Made by a program: the position numbers and the translations under genes. Below the pieces are notes generated by a model. It had not been told where the DNA came from, made no database searches, and worked only from the letters and a program-made list of their open reading frames with translations. Positions 42,425 to 51,930 of a DNA stretch of 64,000 bases are shown here, one piece after another. Location of the stretch: positions 1 through 64,000 of the forward strand of contig NZ_PJQW01000010.1 in NCBI RefSeq assembly GCF_004303025.1. The letters run 5' to 3'. Within the stretch, counting starts at the first letter, position 1. Each line of letters begins with the position of its first letter. Source of the DNA: Flavobacterium sp. J27 (GTDB lineage: Bacteria; Bacteroidota; Bacteroidia; Flavobacteriales; Flavobacteriaceae).

Positions 42425-42947
42425 TGATCATTGTTCTTAATTCGTTCATGCAATTTCTATTTTGCGTTTTTACAGTTCCTAAAGGGATTTCTAATTCTTC
42501 GGATGCTTCTTGTTGTGTATATCCTTGAAAAAATAATAATTCAATGATTTGAATACACTTTGGTTTTAATTTTTTTATAAACCGACTAATTCCAATAGCA
42601 TCAATTCTGTTAACAGTTTTCGAATTGTCTTCAAGCATATATACGAAGTTCTCAGCAGATTGGTTTTTTTGACTATTATTATACCCTTTTGAACGTAATT
42701 TGTCGATTGTTGTATTTCGAGCAATATTAAGCATCCAAGTATATAGTCTACCTTTAGATTCATTATAAGAGTCGATATTGTTCCAAATTTTTACAAAAAC
42801 TTCCTGAAGCACATCTTCAGCTTCTTCTCGGTTTTTGATTAAATTATAGATTACTGCATACAAACTCTTTGCGTAATTATCATATAGTAAAGTGAATGAC
42901 TGATTACTTTTACTAAGTAATTCTTTAACTAATAGTTCTTGTTCCAT
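42417..42947 (-). CDS. ECF sigma factor paired with RskA-type anti-sigma
   Basis: 176 residues. Region 2: LYDNYAKSLYAVIYNLIKNREEAEDVLQEVFVKIWNNIDSYNESKGRLYTWMLNIARNTTIDKLR. Region 4: IKKLKPKCIQIIELLFFQGYTQQEASEELEIPLGTVKTQNRNCMNELR. Similar to the SigK-like group regulated by RskA anti-sigmas. The 106 bases to the divergent DUF4331 gene must contain both promoters; in this class the sigma factor commonly activates its own operon and the neighbouring one, which would link it to the outer-membrane genes downstream. Confidence 0.94.
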   Translation of the reverse strand: MEQELLVKELLSKSNQSFTLLYDNYAKSLYAVIYNLIKNREEAEDVLQEVFVKIWNNIDSYNESKGRLYTWMLNIARNTTIDKLRSKGYNNSQKNQSAENFVYMLEDNSKTVNRIDAIGISRFIKKLKPKCIQIIELLFFQGYTQQEASEELEIPLGTVKTQNRNCMNELRTMINE

Positions 42948-43053
42948 AAATTTCTAAGTTATCACTAATATAGTAAAAAAATTACAACTTTTTAAAACCA
43001 GAGTATTCTTTTTCTCGTAACTGTAGTTATAAAACATTTAAAAAAGTAACAAA

Positions 43054-43701
43054 ATGAAAAAATCAAAACTATTCTTAGGAATTTCTTTATTAGGATTAGC
43101 TAGTATTATTTTAATTGCTGCCGATCATATTGATGCACCAGCAGTACAAGGTGGTACAGCAGATATTACTGATTTTTATTCCTTTCAAGGTGCCAATACC
43201 AATAATCTGGTTTTTGTGGCTAATGTAAAAGGATTATTGAGCCCTACTGCTAGTGCTTCTGCCTCTTTTGATGAAGGAGTATTAGTTGAATTTAACATTG
43301 ATAACAATGGAGATAATGTTGAAGATTTAGTAATTCAAGCCATACCTAGAAATGGAAGAATGTATTTCTTTGGACCAGTAGCTCCAGGAACTGCGGGAAC
43401 ATCAAGTACTATTAAAACAAATGCTGCTTTAGGGAATGTAAAAATTACACCATATGGCTCTGATGCAATAACTTCTGTTCAGTCTGGTGTAAACTTATTT
43501 GCTGGCTTAAGAGATGATCCTTTCTTTTTTGATTTTGGTCAATATTCTGAAATCATCGCAGGAAATGCCTCTAGCTTTAATAACCCTGGTACAGATACTT
43601 TTGCGGGTTCAAATGTAATGTCTATAGTGGTAGAACTACCAAAATCTATGTTAGGAGGTACAGGTACTTTGAATACATGGGTAGAAACAAAAAGAAAATA
43701 A
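43054..43701 (+). CDS. DUF4331-family exported protein
   Basis: 215 residues. The signal segment (LFLGISLLGLASIILIAADHIDAP) leads into the DUF4331 pattern: HIDAPAVQGGTADITDFYSFQG, DDPFFFDFGQYSEII and VMSIVVELPKSMLGG. DUF4331 proteins are exported, with no proven activity. It is shorter than full-length family members; the next gene carries another DUF4331-like piece, so the family domain is divided over two genes here. First gene of the unit divergent from the ECF sigma factor. Confidence 0.88.
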   Translation: MKKSKLFLGISLLGLASIILIAADHIDAPAVQGGTADITDFYSFQGANTNNLVFVANVKGLLSPTASASASFDEGVLVEFNIDNNGDNVEDLVIQAIPRNGRMYFFGPVAPGTAGTSSTIKTNAALGNVKITPYGSDAITSVQSGVNLFAGLRDDPFFFDFGQYSEIIAGNASSFNNPGTDTFAGSNVMSIVVELPKSMLGGTGTLNTWVETKRK

Positions 43702-43725
43702 CAAACTAAATTAAATACACAAATT

Positions 43726-44271
43726 ATGAAATCAATACAATATAAAAAAATACTTACTGCTCTTATTATTGCCTCTTTTTCAATTGCATGTAGTGATGAT
43801 GATACCATCACATATGAACAACCATTAGATTTTAGTGGAACGTATACACAACAAGATCAAATGGGAAGACCTGCAATTAATACCGTATTTGTTAGCTCTA
43901 ACAATAAAGATAATTTTAATACAACCACTCCTTCTACTATGAACTCAAATTTTCAAGCTGCTTTTCAATCTAAATTGTTAGCTTTAAATGCTGGGTATAC
44001 TACAAATTTATTAGGACTAGATGCTGCTGCTTTTACAGGAGTTTTAGCTACCGATGTTTTAAATGTTTCTACCACAGCAACCACTACTTTTTATGATGGT
44101 ACCAATGTATTAACAGGTAGAGCTTTAGCTGATGACGTTATTGATGTTGAATTGATATTAATTTTTGGTGGACCAAATAATTCGGATAACCCAGGATTAA
44201 CTTCTGATCATGTTGATGCAAATGACAAAGCATTTTTAACCTCATTTCCTTATTTAGCTTCCCCTTGGTAA
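43726..44271 (+). CDS. DUF4331-like lipoprotein (second half of the split domain)
   Basis: 181 residues. Lipoprotein signal ending in FSIACSDDDT. The QMGRPAINTVFVSS stretch and the terminal DDVIDVELILIFGG ... LTSDHVDANDKAFLTSFPYLASP match the C-terminal part of DUF4331 proteins. It starts 24 bases after the first DUF4331 gene. The two products may form one complex in the envelope. Confidence 0.85.
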   Translation: MKSIQYKKILTALIIASFSIACSDDDTITYEQPLDFSGTYTQQDQMGRPAINTVFVSSNNKDNFNTTTPSTMNSNFQAAFQSKLLALNAGYTTNLLGLDAAAFTGVLATDVLNVSTTATTTFYDGTNVLTGRALADDVIDVELILIFGGPNNSDNPGLTSDHVDANDKAFLTSFPYLASPW

Positions 44272-44295
44272 GCCAATACTCTTAAAATATTATAG

Positions 44296-44332
44296 TATAA
44301 AGAAAGAGTGTCTCTGATGCTCTTTCTTTATA
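44296..44332 (+). terminator. Hairpin between the DUF4331 genes and the TPR gene
   Basis: TATAAAGAAAGAG and CTCTTTCTTTATA form a perfect 13-bp stem without a long T run. It may be a partial terminator or stabiliser that lowers expression of the downstream TPR/TonB genes. Confidence 0.6.
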
Positions 44333-44357
44333 AATAAACAAATTAAAACCTAACATC

Positions 44358-45656
44358 ATGAAAAATAAAATGCATATAATCTCTTTATTAATAGGGATAG
44401 TTTTTATGGTTGGTTGTAATTCAGATAAGCCATTACAAATAACTCATAAAAACGATTTTCAAAAATATTTAAGTACCAAGGAAAATAATAAGCTTAAAAA
44501 TATTGAGAAAGACATTGATTTCTGGGAAAAGAAATATAACGAAGCACCTAATCAATTTACTTATTTACTAACGCTTTCAGGATTATATTCCCAACGTTTC
44601 GAAATAGATGGAGCAATTCAAGATTTATTGCATTCAGAAACACTTCTTTTAGAATGTAATAAACGAGTAAATGGAGAAAAAGCAGGGATACATCGATCCA
44701 TTGCTAAAAACTATATATCGCAACATCGTTTTAGAGAAGCTTTATCTCATTTGGAAAAAGCGTATAAACTTGGAGAAAATAAAAAGGGAACTCAAAAAAT
44801 GCTATTTGACGTTTACATGGAACTTGGGAATTATGATTTAGCAGAAGAGAAACTAACAGCAATTAAGGATTTTAAAGATTTTGATTATTTAATAAGACTT
44901 GCTAAATGGAATGATCATAAAGGCGATTTGGATACAGCCATTCAAGTAATGGAAAAAGCTATGGTTATGGTTGAAAAAACCAAGAATGAAGACTTAAAAT
45001 TATGGCTTTATTCTAATATTGCAGATTTTTATGGACATGCAGGAAGAATTCAGGAATCGTATGATTATTATCTTAAAACCTTAGCCATTGATGTCAATAA
45101 TACCTATGCTTTAAAAGGCATTGCATGGATTAGCTTTTCTTACGAAAGAAACACAGCACAAGCTCTTGAAATTATCAATTATATTGAATCCAAACATCTT
45201 GTGCCTGATTTATACCTTCTAAAAGCGGATATATATGATTATAATGGCAATACTAAAGAAAAACAACTGGCATTAAATGATTATTTTGCTGTTTTATCCA
45301 AGCATAATTATGGAGATATGTATAATAAATACAATGCATTATTGTATGCCGAAACACCAGGTGAAACAGAAAAAGCATTCGCATTAGCCAATAAAGAGAT
45401 AATGAATAGACCTACACCAGAATCATATGATTTATTAGCTTGGACTTATTTCAATAATGGCGATTATAAAAGGGCGCATGATATTATAAAGAAACATACT
45501 TTAAATAAATCGCATGAACCTTTAATCCTATATCATAACGAACTAATTTTAAAAGCAAATAATGTATTAGACGAAGATAATTCTCATAAAAATGAGTTAG
45601 TAGAAAGTATTTATGAATTAGGTCCTAATCTTGAAAAACAAATTAGAAGTATTTAA
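44358..45656 (+). CDS. TPR-repeat lipoprotein
   Basis: 432 residues. Lipoprotein signal (IGIVFMVGCNSD, Cys about residue 20). Most of the rest is tetratricopeptide-like helical repeats, such as KNYISQHRFREALSHLEKAYKLGENKKG, LAKWNDHKGDLDTAIQVMEKAM and YYLKTLAIDVNNTYALKGIAW. Such repeats bind partner proteins. It precedes the TonB receptor by 66 bases, so it may help assemble or regulate that receptor. Similar DUF4331-TPR-TonB clusters are known to me from Flavobacteria. Confidence 0.88.
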   Translation: MKNKMHIISLLIGIVFMVGCNSDKPLQITHKNDFQKYLSTKENNKLKNIEKDIDFWEKKYNEAPNQFTYLLTLSGLYSQRFEIDGAIQDLLHSETLLLECNKRVNGEKAGIHRSIAKNYISQHRFREALSHLEKAYKLGENKKGTQKMLFDVYMELGNYDLAEEKLTAIKDFKDFDYLIRLAKWNDHKGDLDTAIQVMEKAMVMVEKTKNEDLKLWLYSNIADFYGHAGRIQESYDYYLKTLAIDVNNTYALKGIAWISFSYERNTAQALEIINYIESKHLVPDLYLLKADIYDYNGNTKEKQLALNDYFAVLSKHNYGDMYNKYNALLYAETPGETEKAFALANKEIMNRPTPESYDLLAWTYFNNGDYKRAHDIIKKHTLNKSHEPLILYHNELILKANNVLDEDNSHKNELVESIYELGPNLEKQIRSI

Positions 45657-45722
45657 TTTACATCTGATATGGTAAGTATTTAGTAAACATCTTGTATTTT
45701 CAAAACAACAAACAAATAAACA

Positions 45723-47945
45723 ATGAACAAGCAATTCTTTATTTATATTCTTTTTTTGGCTTCATTTTCTACTTTTTCTCAAAACTTCAATGGAAAAGTA
45801 ATTGATGTTTTTGGGAAACCAATACCTGATGTCTATGTGTATACTATTGATACAGATTTACATGCTCATACCAATGAGTTAGGTTGCTTTAATTTATCAA
45901 AAATAAGTATAGGACAAACGATAAAATTTACAAAACTAGGTTATAAAACTTTAGAATATAAAATAACTGTTTTAGAGATAGTAGTTACCATCACTTTAGA
46001 AGATAATGTTTTTAGCTTGTCGGAAGTGGTTTTAAGCCCTTCTATTAATATTAATTCCACTCTTACTAAAATAGATTTATCCACTAATCCGGTTAATTCC
46101 TCTCAAGAAATATTGCGAAAAGTGCCAGGTTTATTTATTGGTCAGCATGCTGGTGGTGGTAAAGCAGAACAGTTATTTTTGAGAGGATATGATGTAGACC
46201 ACGGAACTGATATAGCTATTACTACCGATGGAATTCCTGTGAATATGCCTTCACATGCTCACGGTCAGGGATATGCCGATTTGCATTTTGTAATTCCTGA
46301 AACCATAGATAAAATAGATTTTGGAAAAGGACCTTACACAGCTTCTAAAGGTAATTTTGCAACAGCTGCTTATGTAGATTTTTCTACCAAAGATAGGTTG
46401 GAAGAAAGTAAAATTAGTACTGAAATAGGGCAGTTTAACACGATTCGTACCGTTGGTTTATTTGATTTACTGGGCAATCAATCAAAGTCTAATGCTTATA
46501 TAGCTTCAGAATATATTGTTACAGACGGACCTTTTGAATCACCACAAAATTTTAACCGATTTAATGTATTTGGGAAATATACTTCAGTTTTAGAAAATCA
46601 GACCAAAATAAGTTTTGTAGGCTCTTATTTTACTAGTAAATGGGATGCTTCTGGTCAAATTCCAATGCGTTTGGTCGAAAATGGTACGATTTCTCGTTTT
46701 GGAGCAGTAGATGATACAGAAGGTGGTTTTACATCACGAACTAATTTAGCTTTGGTTATCGATAAAATGATTGATGAAACGAGTTCTATTAAAACAAACG
46801 CTTACTTATCGAAATACGATTTTACTTTGTTTTCAAATTTTACATTCTTTTTAGAAGACCCTGTACATGGAGATCAAATAAAACAAAAAGAAAATAGAAC
46901 ATTGTATGGCTTTAACTCAGAATATAATACCAAAATAGAATTTGAAACTTTTAATTTAAAATGGCAGTCTGGTGTAGGGATAAAAGTAAACGCTATTAAA
47001 GATATTGAACTCTCTCACACCTTAAACAGAAATGAAGTGTTACAAGCTATTCAATTAGGAGATATTGATGAATCTAACTTTTTTGGTTATGTAAATACCG
47101 ATTTCCAATTCGGTAAATTTACTGTAAATCCTGCCATTCGGTTAGCGTATTTTAAATTTAACTATCAAGATAAATTGAACCCAAATTATAAAACACTCGC
47201 TAATGATAAGATTAAATTATTGCCTAAACTAAACTTTAGTTATGCTCAAAATGAAAAAATTAATTACTTTTTGAAAACAGGAATTGGTTTTCACTCTAAT
47301 GATACCAGAGTTATTTTACAACAAGATAAAGAGATTTTACCCAGTGTTTATGGTATCGATTTAGGAGCTGTTTTAAAGCCTAGTACAACACTTTTAATTA
47401 ATGGAGCCTTATGGACATTGTATTCAGAACAAGAATTTGTATATGTAGGTGATGCAGGAATTGTAGAACCTTCTGGTAAATCAAAAAGATGGGGAGTTGA
47501 TTTAGGAATTCGTTATCAATTAAATGATTATGTCTTTTTTGACTTTGATGCGAATTATGCTTTTGCAAGAAGTGTTGATGAGCCACAAGGTAATAATTAC
47601 ATACCTTTGGCTCCAAATTTTACTTCAGTTGGAGGAATAAGTATTCGGAATTATAACCGTTTTTCTGGAGGAATTCAATACCGTTTTTTAGGTAATCGAC
47701 CAGCTAACGAAGACAATTCAGTAATAGCAGAAGGGTATTTTGTAACTGATGCCAATCTTACTTATCAAGTATCAAAACGTTTTAGTTTAGGAATAATTAT
47801 CCAAAATTTGTTTGATACAGCATGGAATGAAACTCAGTTTTTAACAGCGTCTCGTTTGCAAAATGAACCACAACCTGTTGAAGAAATTCATTTTACACCT
47901 GGAACTCCATTTTTTGCTAAAATAAAAGCAAGCTATAGCTTTTAA
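45723..47945 (+). CDS. TonB-dependent receptor with His-rich plug
   Basis: 740 residues. Signal (IYILFLASFSTFS), carboxypeptidase-like regulatory domain (about 24-100: GKVIDVFGKPIPDVYVY), plug domain (about 120-230) and barrel ending in KIKASYSF. The plug carries LRGYDVDHGTDIAITTDGIPV and the segment NMPSHAHGQGYADLHFVIPE; the His-rich HAHTNELG in the N-domain and the SHAHGQGYADLH stretch suggest metal coordination, though the substrate is unproven. Placed downstream of the ECF-linked DUF4331/TPR genes, it is probably expressed with them. Confidence 0.93.
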   Translation: MNKQFFIYILFLASFSTFSQNFNGKVIDVFGKPIPDVYVYTIDTDLHAHTNELGCFNLSKISIGQTIKFTKLGYKTLEYKITVLEIVVTITLEDNVFSLSEVVLSPSININSTLTKIDLSTNPVNSSQEILRKVPGLFIGQHAGGGKAEQLFLRGYDVDHGTDIAITTDGIPVNMPSHAHGQGYADLHFVIPETIDKIDFGKGPYTASKGNFATAAYVDFSTKDRLEESKISTEIGQFNTIRTVGLFDLLGNQSKSNAYIASEYIVTDGPFESPQNFNRFNVFGKYTSVLENQTKISFVGSYFTSKWDASGQIPMRLVENGTISRFGAVDDTEGGFTSRTNLALVIDKMIDETSSIKTNAYLSKYDFTLFSNFTFFLEDPVHGDQIKQKENRTLYGFNSEYNTKIEFETFNLKWQSGVGIKVNAIKDIELSHTLNRNEVLQAIQLGDIDESNFFGYVNTDFQFGKFTVNPAIRLAYFKFNYQDKLNPNYKTLANDKIKLLPKLNFSYAQNEKINYFLKTGIGFHSNDTRVILQQDKEILPSVYGIDLGAVLKPSTTLLINGALWTLYSEQEFVYVGDAGIVEPSGKSKRWGVDLGIRYQLNDYVFFDFDANYAFARSVDEPQGNNYIPLAPNFTSVGGISIRNYNRFSGGIQYRFLGNRPANEDNSVIAEGYFVTDANLTYQVSKRFSLGIIIQNLFDTAWNETQFLTASRLQNEPQPVEEIHFTPGTPFFAKIKASYSF

Positions 47946-47962
47946 TTTTTCATCTGGTTTGC

Positions 47963-47970
47963 TAAATTTG
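47963..47970 (+). promoter_or_regulatory. -7 box directly before the TrmH-type gene (possible leaderless mRNA)
   Basis: TAAATTTG is followed after 6 bases by the ATG at 47977, the same geometry as at 5714 and 8205. Confidence 0.55.
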
Positions 47971-47976
47971 GTCTCA

Positions 47977-48633
47977 ATGAAAGATTTAGCATTATTAGAA
48001 TATTTAGAAGGGTTTATTTCAGAAAATAGAAAGCAACGTTTTATTGAAATATTGGCCAATAGAACCCGTCATTTTACTGTTGTAGTTGAAGATGTGTACC
48101 AAATGCACAATACAAGCGCAGTAATGCGTAGTTGTGAAGTTTTTGGTATCCAAGATTTGAATGTTATTGAGCAAAAATTTAGTAAAACAATAGATAAGCA
48201 AATTGCACTTGGTGCCGAAAAATGGGTTGATATTCATGAATTTGGTAGTAATGCTTCTTGTATTAATTCACTTCGAAAAAAAGGATACCAAATCATTGCG
48301 ACCACACCGCATAATGAGTCTTGTTTTTTGCATGAATTTGATATAACAAAACCGGCTGCTTTATTTTTTGGTACCGAAAAAGAAGGACTTTCTGAAGATG
48401 TCATGCGTCAAGCTGATGGGTTTTTAAAAATACCCATGGTTGGTTTTACCGAAAGTTTAAACATATCAGTTTCAGCTGCTATAATCATCCAAGACTTGAC
48501 CAATAGATTACGCAATTCTAATATTGATTGGAAATTAACAGAACATGAAATAATAGCGAAACGATTAGATTGGACCAGAAAATCTATAAAAGATATTGCG
48601 TTTGTTGAAAGTCGATTTTATGATGAAGAATAA
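47977..48633 (+). CDS. trmH: TrmH-type SPOUT RNA 2'-O-methyltransferase
   Basis: 218 residues from ATG 47977 (MKDLALLEYLEGFISENRKQRF); the upstream TTG/ATG option at 47959 lies in the promoter. Motif 1 is in NTSAVMRSCEVFGI, motif 2 in ALFFGTEKEGLSEDVM, motif 3 in GFTESLNISVSAAIIIQDL (the SPOUT knot). It methylates ribose 2'-O; similarity to TrmH suggests guanosine 18 in tRNA. The C-terminal tail EIIAKRLDWTRKSIKDI is typical of this branch. Separated from the TonB receptor by 31 bases, with its own -7 box. Confidence 0.9.
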   Translation: MKDLALLEYLEGFISENRKQRFIEILANRTRHFTVVVEDVYQMHNTSAVMRSCEVFGIQDLNVIEQKFSKTIDKQIALGAEKWVDIHEFGSNASCINSLRKKGYQIIATTPHNESCFLHEFDITKPAALFFGTEKEGLSEDVMRQADGFLKIPMVGFTESLNISVSAAIIIQDLTNRLRNSNIDWKLTEHEIIAKRLDWTRKSIKDIAFVESRFYDEE

Positions 48634-48637
48634 TTGA

Positions 48638-48671
48638 AAAGGCTTACTAACTACTACGTCAGCAAGCCTTA
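48638..48671. terminator. Terminator between trmH and the esterase
   Basis: AAGGCTT-a-CT...AG-c-AAGCCTT imperfect stem in the 62-base gap between two convergent genes, usable on both strands. Confidence 0.6.
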
Positions 48672-48695
48672 ATTAATCAAAAAGTAACTATATAA

Positions 48696-50267
48696 TTATT
48701 GTTTATATATTCTGTGAATGGTAGGTTCGTTTTTAGCACTACTTATTTGCATAAAATACATACCTGAATTTTGAAAAGCATCACCAAAATTTTCAGTTAA
48801 GACTGTTTCATTTTTTAGTACTTTTCTTTGTGCAATCATACGACCAGTTACATCGTAAATTACGATTTCAACTTCACCTAAATAAGCATTTGTTATGGTC
48901 ACATTTAGAGTATTCGTAAATGGATTTGGGGCAACAAGGGTGTTAGATGTTGTTGATGATTCAGTTTCATTTTTAGCAAAGCCTCTAGAATTAACAGAAA
49001 CTTCTAAGTTTATAGTTGTTCCTCTAGCTAATTGCCTACTATATGGTGTTACTGTAAGGGTTTTGTTTGTAGCATACAAATCCCATGTTACTGTAACGGT
49101 ATTGTCTAAAGGATTACTGTAGGTTAAGGTACCACCAGTAATTTGCCAATCATAATAAAATGCATTGCCCATTACTGAATAACTTTGGGTGAGACAACTA
49201 CTGCAAATAGAGCTGTACCCGTCTAATGTAATTCCGTTTGGTTTTAAAAATGTGTTGTAAAAATAGTGAGCTCCATTAGGAGTAATGTCGGAATATAAAT
49301 TAGAACCATTAAAATGAACATTATGACCACGATTGGTATAAGAATAAAATGCATGTGGAGCGTTTAATGCATTAGTACGATTATTCATTTGATTACTACC
49401 ATAAACCGTTGGTAAATTAAATCCGGGTAGCCAACTAATGTATGAAAATGGCTCACCACTATTATAAGGTACGGTACTGTCGTTTGAACTATGGAAATAA
49501 ACTCCTGGGATATCTGATGCGTTTTCAATATAACTTAAATCGCCCAATGCACCAGCAAATCCCATAACACCATTCGCTTTACCGCTTACTAGATTACCGT
49601 TTGTATACGTTTTATTATCACCTATGGCATCTAAACCACCTAAATCGGGTCTACCAAAATAATTTCTAGTGGAAGCAGGTCTTTCAATATCTTTGTCTAA
49701 ATAAACTGCTTGATAGGCTAAAAAAGCACCAGCACTGTGTCCGGAAATGTAAATTTGATTTGGATCAACACCATAAAGAGCTGCATTTTTTCTAAAGAAA
49801 CGCACAGCCGATCGACCATCTTGCAAGGCTCTATAGACAGCTCTTTTTGATAATTCTTTGTCGCCAATGTTCATTCCTAAACGATAATCTATAGTAGCTG
49901 TTACAAAACCTCTTTTTGCAAAAGATTCGCAAAGTTTAATCATACTGGTTTCTGTTCTACTGCCATTTACAAAACCACCTCCAAAAGCAAATATAATTAC
50001 AGGTCTTTTGGTAAGTGTATCGTTTGATGGTCTGTAAATATTCATTTTTAGAGTTGTTTTTACATCTCCATACGTATCTTCATAAGCCAAACGATTACCA
50101 AATAAATTAAATGATTTTACCGTAGGTATATTGGTACTAAAAACAACATCCTTAGTTACTTGAAAAGTACTAGAAATATTTTGTAAATAACGATTTGGCA
50201 ATTGTTGTGCTAAGGAGGTAACTATAAAAAATAGTACTCCTATAATAGAGAGAATAATTTTTTTCAT
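48696..50267 (-). CDS. T9SS-exported alpha/beta-hydrolase (carboxylesterase-like)
   Basis: 523 residues. Signal peptide (IILSIIGVLFFIVTSLAQ), alpha/beta-hydrolase at about 60-340 with oxyanion block VIIFAFGGGFVNGS, nucleophile elbow QIYISGHSAGAFLAYQ (Ser) and a late DSTVPYNSGEP (Asp region) and GHNVHFNGS (His). A PKD-like beta region follows (about 355-440), and the last 75 residues carry the T9SS sorting domain (VEIVIYDVTGRMIAQRKVL). It hydrolyses esters, possibly on polysaccharide side chains or lipids, outside the cell. Confidence 0.9.
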   Translation of the reverse strand: MKKIILSIIGVLFFIVTSLAQQLPNRYLQNISSTFQVTKDVVFSTNIPTVKSFNLFGNRLAYEDTYGDVKTTLKMNIYRPSNDTLTKRPVIIFAFGGGFVNGSRTETSMIKLCESFAKRGFVTATIDYRLGMNIGDKELSKRAVYRALQDGRSAVRFFRKNAALYGVDPNQIYISGHSAGAFLAYQAVYLDKDIERPASTRNYFGRPDLGGLDAIGDNKTYTNGNLVSGKANGVMGFAGALGDLSYIENASDIPGVYFHSSNDSTVPYNSGEPFSYISWLPGFNLPTVYGSNQMNNRTNALNAPHAFYSYTNRGHNVHFNGSNLYSDITPNGAHYFYNTFLKPNGITLDGYSSICSSCLTQSYSVMGNAFYYDWQITGGTLTYSNPLDNTVTVTWDLYATNKTLTVTPYSRQLARGTTINLEVSVNSRGFAKNETESSTTSNTLVAPNPFTNTLNVTITNAYLGEVEIVIYDVTGRMIAQRKVLKNETVLTENFGDAFQNSGMYFMQISSAKNEPTIHRIYKQ

Positions 50268-50281
50268 GTTTCCGCTGTGAG

Positions 50282-50731
50282 TTAGTTAGATTGTTTGTTG
50301 TATAGTTGTGCTACTTTGTTTTGAAAGTCGGTATTATTATGAAAATAGTTTTCTATTTCATGATAACGGCTAGTTTTCATGTTGTTAGCGTTTACCAATG
50401 CATTTAGATTAGCTTTATGTAAAGCATTGTCTTTTTCCATAAAAGCTTTAATTGTTTCTAATTCTTTTTTTTCTGCATCGGTTAATACAATCTCATTGCC
50501 AGCAAATTGAGCTTGAAGAATAACGGTCATTCTTTCTTTTGATAAAGTGGTTTTTTCCAAAGCTTTTTCCATTGAAGTAGCTATATCAAAAGGATGATCT
50601 AATTGATGTTTGTAAATTTTTATAAATGTTTGGATTTCTTCTTGTGAGAAGTGGTTCTTTTCTTGAGAAAATACACAAGAAGCATACAGTAGTATTCCGA
50701 GGAATAGCATGCGCTTTAGTTTTTGTTGCAT
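50282..50731 (-). CDS. Small secreted helical protein, DUF4168-like
   Basis: 149 residues. Signal (MLFLGILLYASCVFS) plus a charged helical domain: FSQEEIQTFIKIYKHQLDHPFDIATSMEKALEKTTLSKERM, then LTDAEKKELETIKAFMEKDNALHKANLNALVN. The periodicity recalls DUF4168-type proteins; this is not certain. It lies 14 bases upstream of the esterase on the same strand, so it is probably in the same operon. Confidence 0.7.
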   Translation of the reverse strand: MQQKLKRMLFLGILLYASCVFSQEKNHFSQEEIQTFIKIYKHQLDHPFDIATSMEKALEKTTLSKERMTVILQAQFAGNEIVLTDAEKKELETIKAFMEKDNALHKANLNALVNANNMKTSRYHEIENYFHNNTDFQNKVAQLYNKQSN

Positions 50732-51016
50732 AGTTTAAAGATTTTGTTATTGATAAATAGTTTGTTTTGAAATTATGATTTTCATAAAAAATCAATAATT
50801 ATTTTACTAATTTATTAAAATAAAAAATACTATGCATACATATAAAATATATTTTTTGTTAAAATTTAATGTTTTGTTTTGGTTTTGTAGTTGTTTATTT
50901 ATTTGTTTTAAATGTTAATTTTTTAATTATAAATAATATGTCTTGTAAGTAATTGAATTGTTTTTTAGTGAACTATAGCTATTTTGTTTTAATTGAACCT
51001 TTACTGATAAAATAAA

Positions 51017-51044
51017 AAAGTCAATACGTATAAGTATTGACTTT
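51017..51044 (-). terminator. Terminator of the CarboxypepD-domain gene
   Basis: AAAGTCAATAC and GTATTGACTTT flank a 6-base loop. The surrounding 335-base gap 50732-51066 is otherwise very AT-rich with no credible gene. Confidence 0.75.
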
Positions 51045-51066
51045 GTAATGGAAAAATGTGATATTG

Positions 51067-51840
51067 TTATTTATTCTTTTTCAAAATTTTATATTCTTCA
51101 TAACATGAGCTAATGGCTTCCAAGATTTGTAAATCGTTAGCCGTTTTAATAAAATACTGAGAATAGTTACAATTTTGAAGAATTAATGGAATGTCATCTT
51201 TGTCAATCTCTAATAAAGCCGCTAAGGTTTCTCTGTCAAACTTAGTAGATAATAACTCTCTTACAGTATCATCTTTCTTCATTTCTTTGAGTTTTCGCAT
51301 TTGTTTTGGACGTTTACCAAAAGCATTGTATAGAAAATCAGCTGGATTAAAAATAGCACCTAGAACTTTGGTAACAGCACTTGGAGATTTATTTCCTGCT
51401 TCATAACCTGCATCTAATCCTGAAATGCTATAGCGATAATCACTTTCATTTACTGGAATTAATTTAGTGTCTACTTCAACATACCCTGTTAAATTATATT
51501 TAGATATAACAACTTCTTCTAGAGCATAGGCTTTTTCGGTTAATGATACTTTAGAGGTTTTGTTCTTAACCCAATCGTGCGTTACTTTAACTTTTATAGT
51601 TTCAAAACCTAAATATGAAAAGAGAAGTGTATCATTTGCCTTGGCTACAATTTCAAAAAAACCATTTCCATCGGTAATTGTACCGCTTACTTTGGTTGTA
51701 TTGATTACGTGTACATTGTTCATAGGTAATTTAGTTTGACTATGTACAACTGTTCCTTGAATTGTATTGGTTAAGGTGTCTGTTTGACCTACTACTGTAT
51801 GGGTCAATATTATAAATAAAAAGACTGTAAAGTATCTCAT
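51067..51840 (-). CDS. Secreted carboxypeptidase-like regulatory-domain protein
   Basis: 257 residues. Signal (FTVFLFIILTHTVVGQ), then a CarboxypepD_reg-like beta domain at about 25-115 (NTIQGTVVHSQTKLPMNNVHVINTTKVSGTITDGNGFFEIVA), and a helical C-terminus with PADFLYNAFGKRPKQMRKLKEMKKDD. This arrangement of a lone regulatory domain without a TonB barrel is common in Flavobacteria; the role is unknown, perhaps envelope assembly or adhesion. Single gene with its own terminator. Confidence 0.87.
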   Translation of the reverse strand: MRYFTVFLFIILTHTVVGQTDTLTNTIQGTVVHSQTKLPMNNVHVINTTKVSGTITDGNGFFEIVAKANDTLLFSYLGFETIKVKVTHDWVKNKTSKVSLTEKAYALEEVVISKYNLTGYVEVDTKLIPVNESDYRYSISGLDAGYEAGNKSPSAVTKVLGAIFNPADFLYNAFGKRPKQMRKLKEMKKDDTVRELLSTKFDRETLAALLEIDKDDIPLILQNCNYSQYFIKTANDLQILEAISSCYEEYKILKKNK

Positions 51841-51930
51841 GGGCTAAATATTGATTCAAAAATACGAATCAAAAAGAGATATTTTACAGTCTTTATAATT
51901 AATTTATCAGAAAATTAACGAATTTGTTGA

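Noticed and set aside
43013..43030. TAACT-GT-AGTTA dyad before the first DUF4331 gene as an operator
   Set aside because: Single short occurrence in the divergent region; without a second copy it cannot be separated from chance.
50831..50917. 28-codon ORF beginning MHTYKIYFLLKFN in the gap 50732-51066
   Set aside because: Hydrophobic and short, with no promoter or conserved feature; probably chance in AT-rich DNA.
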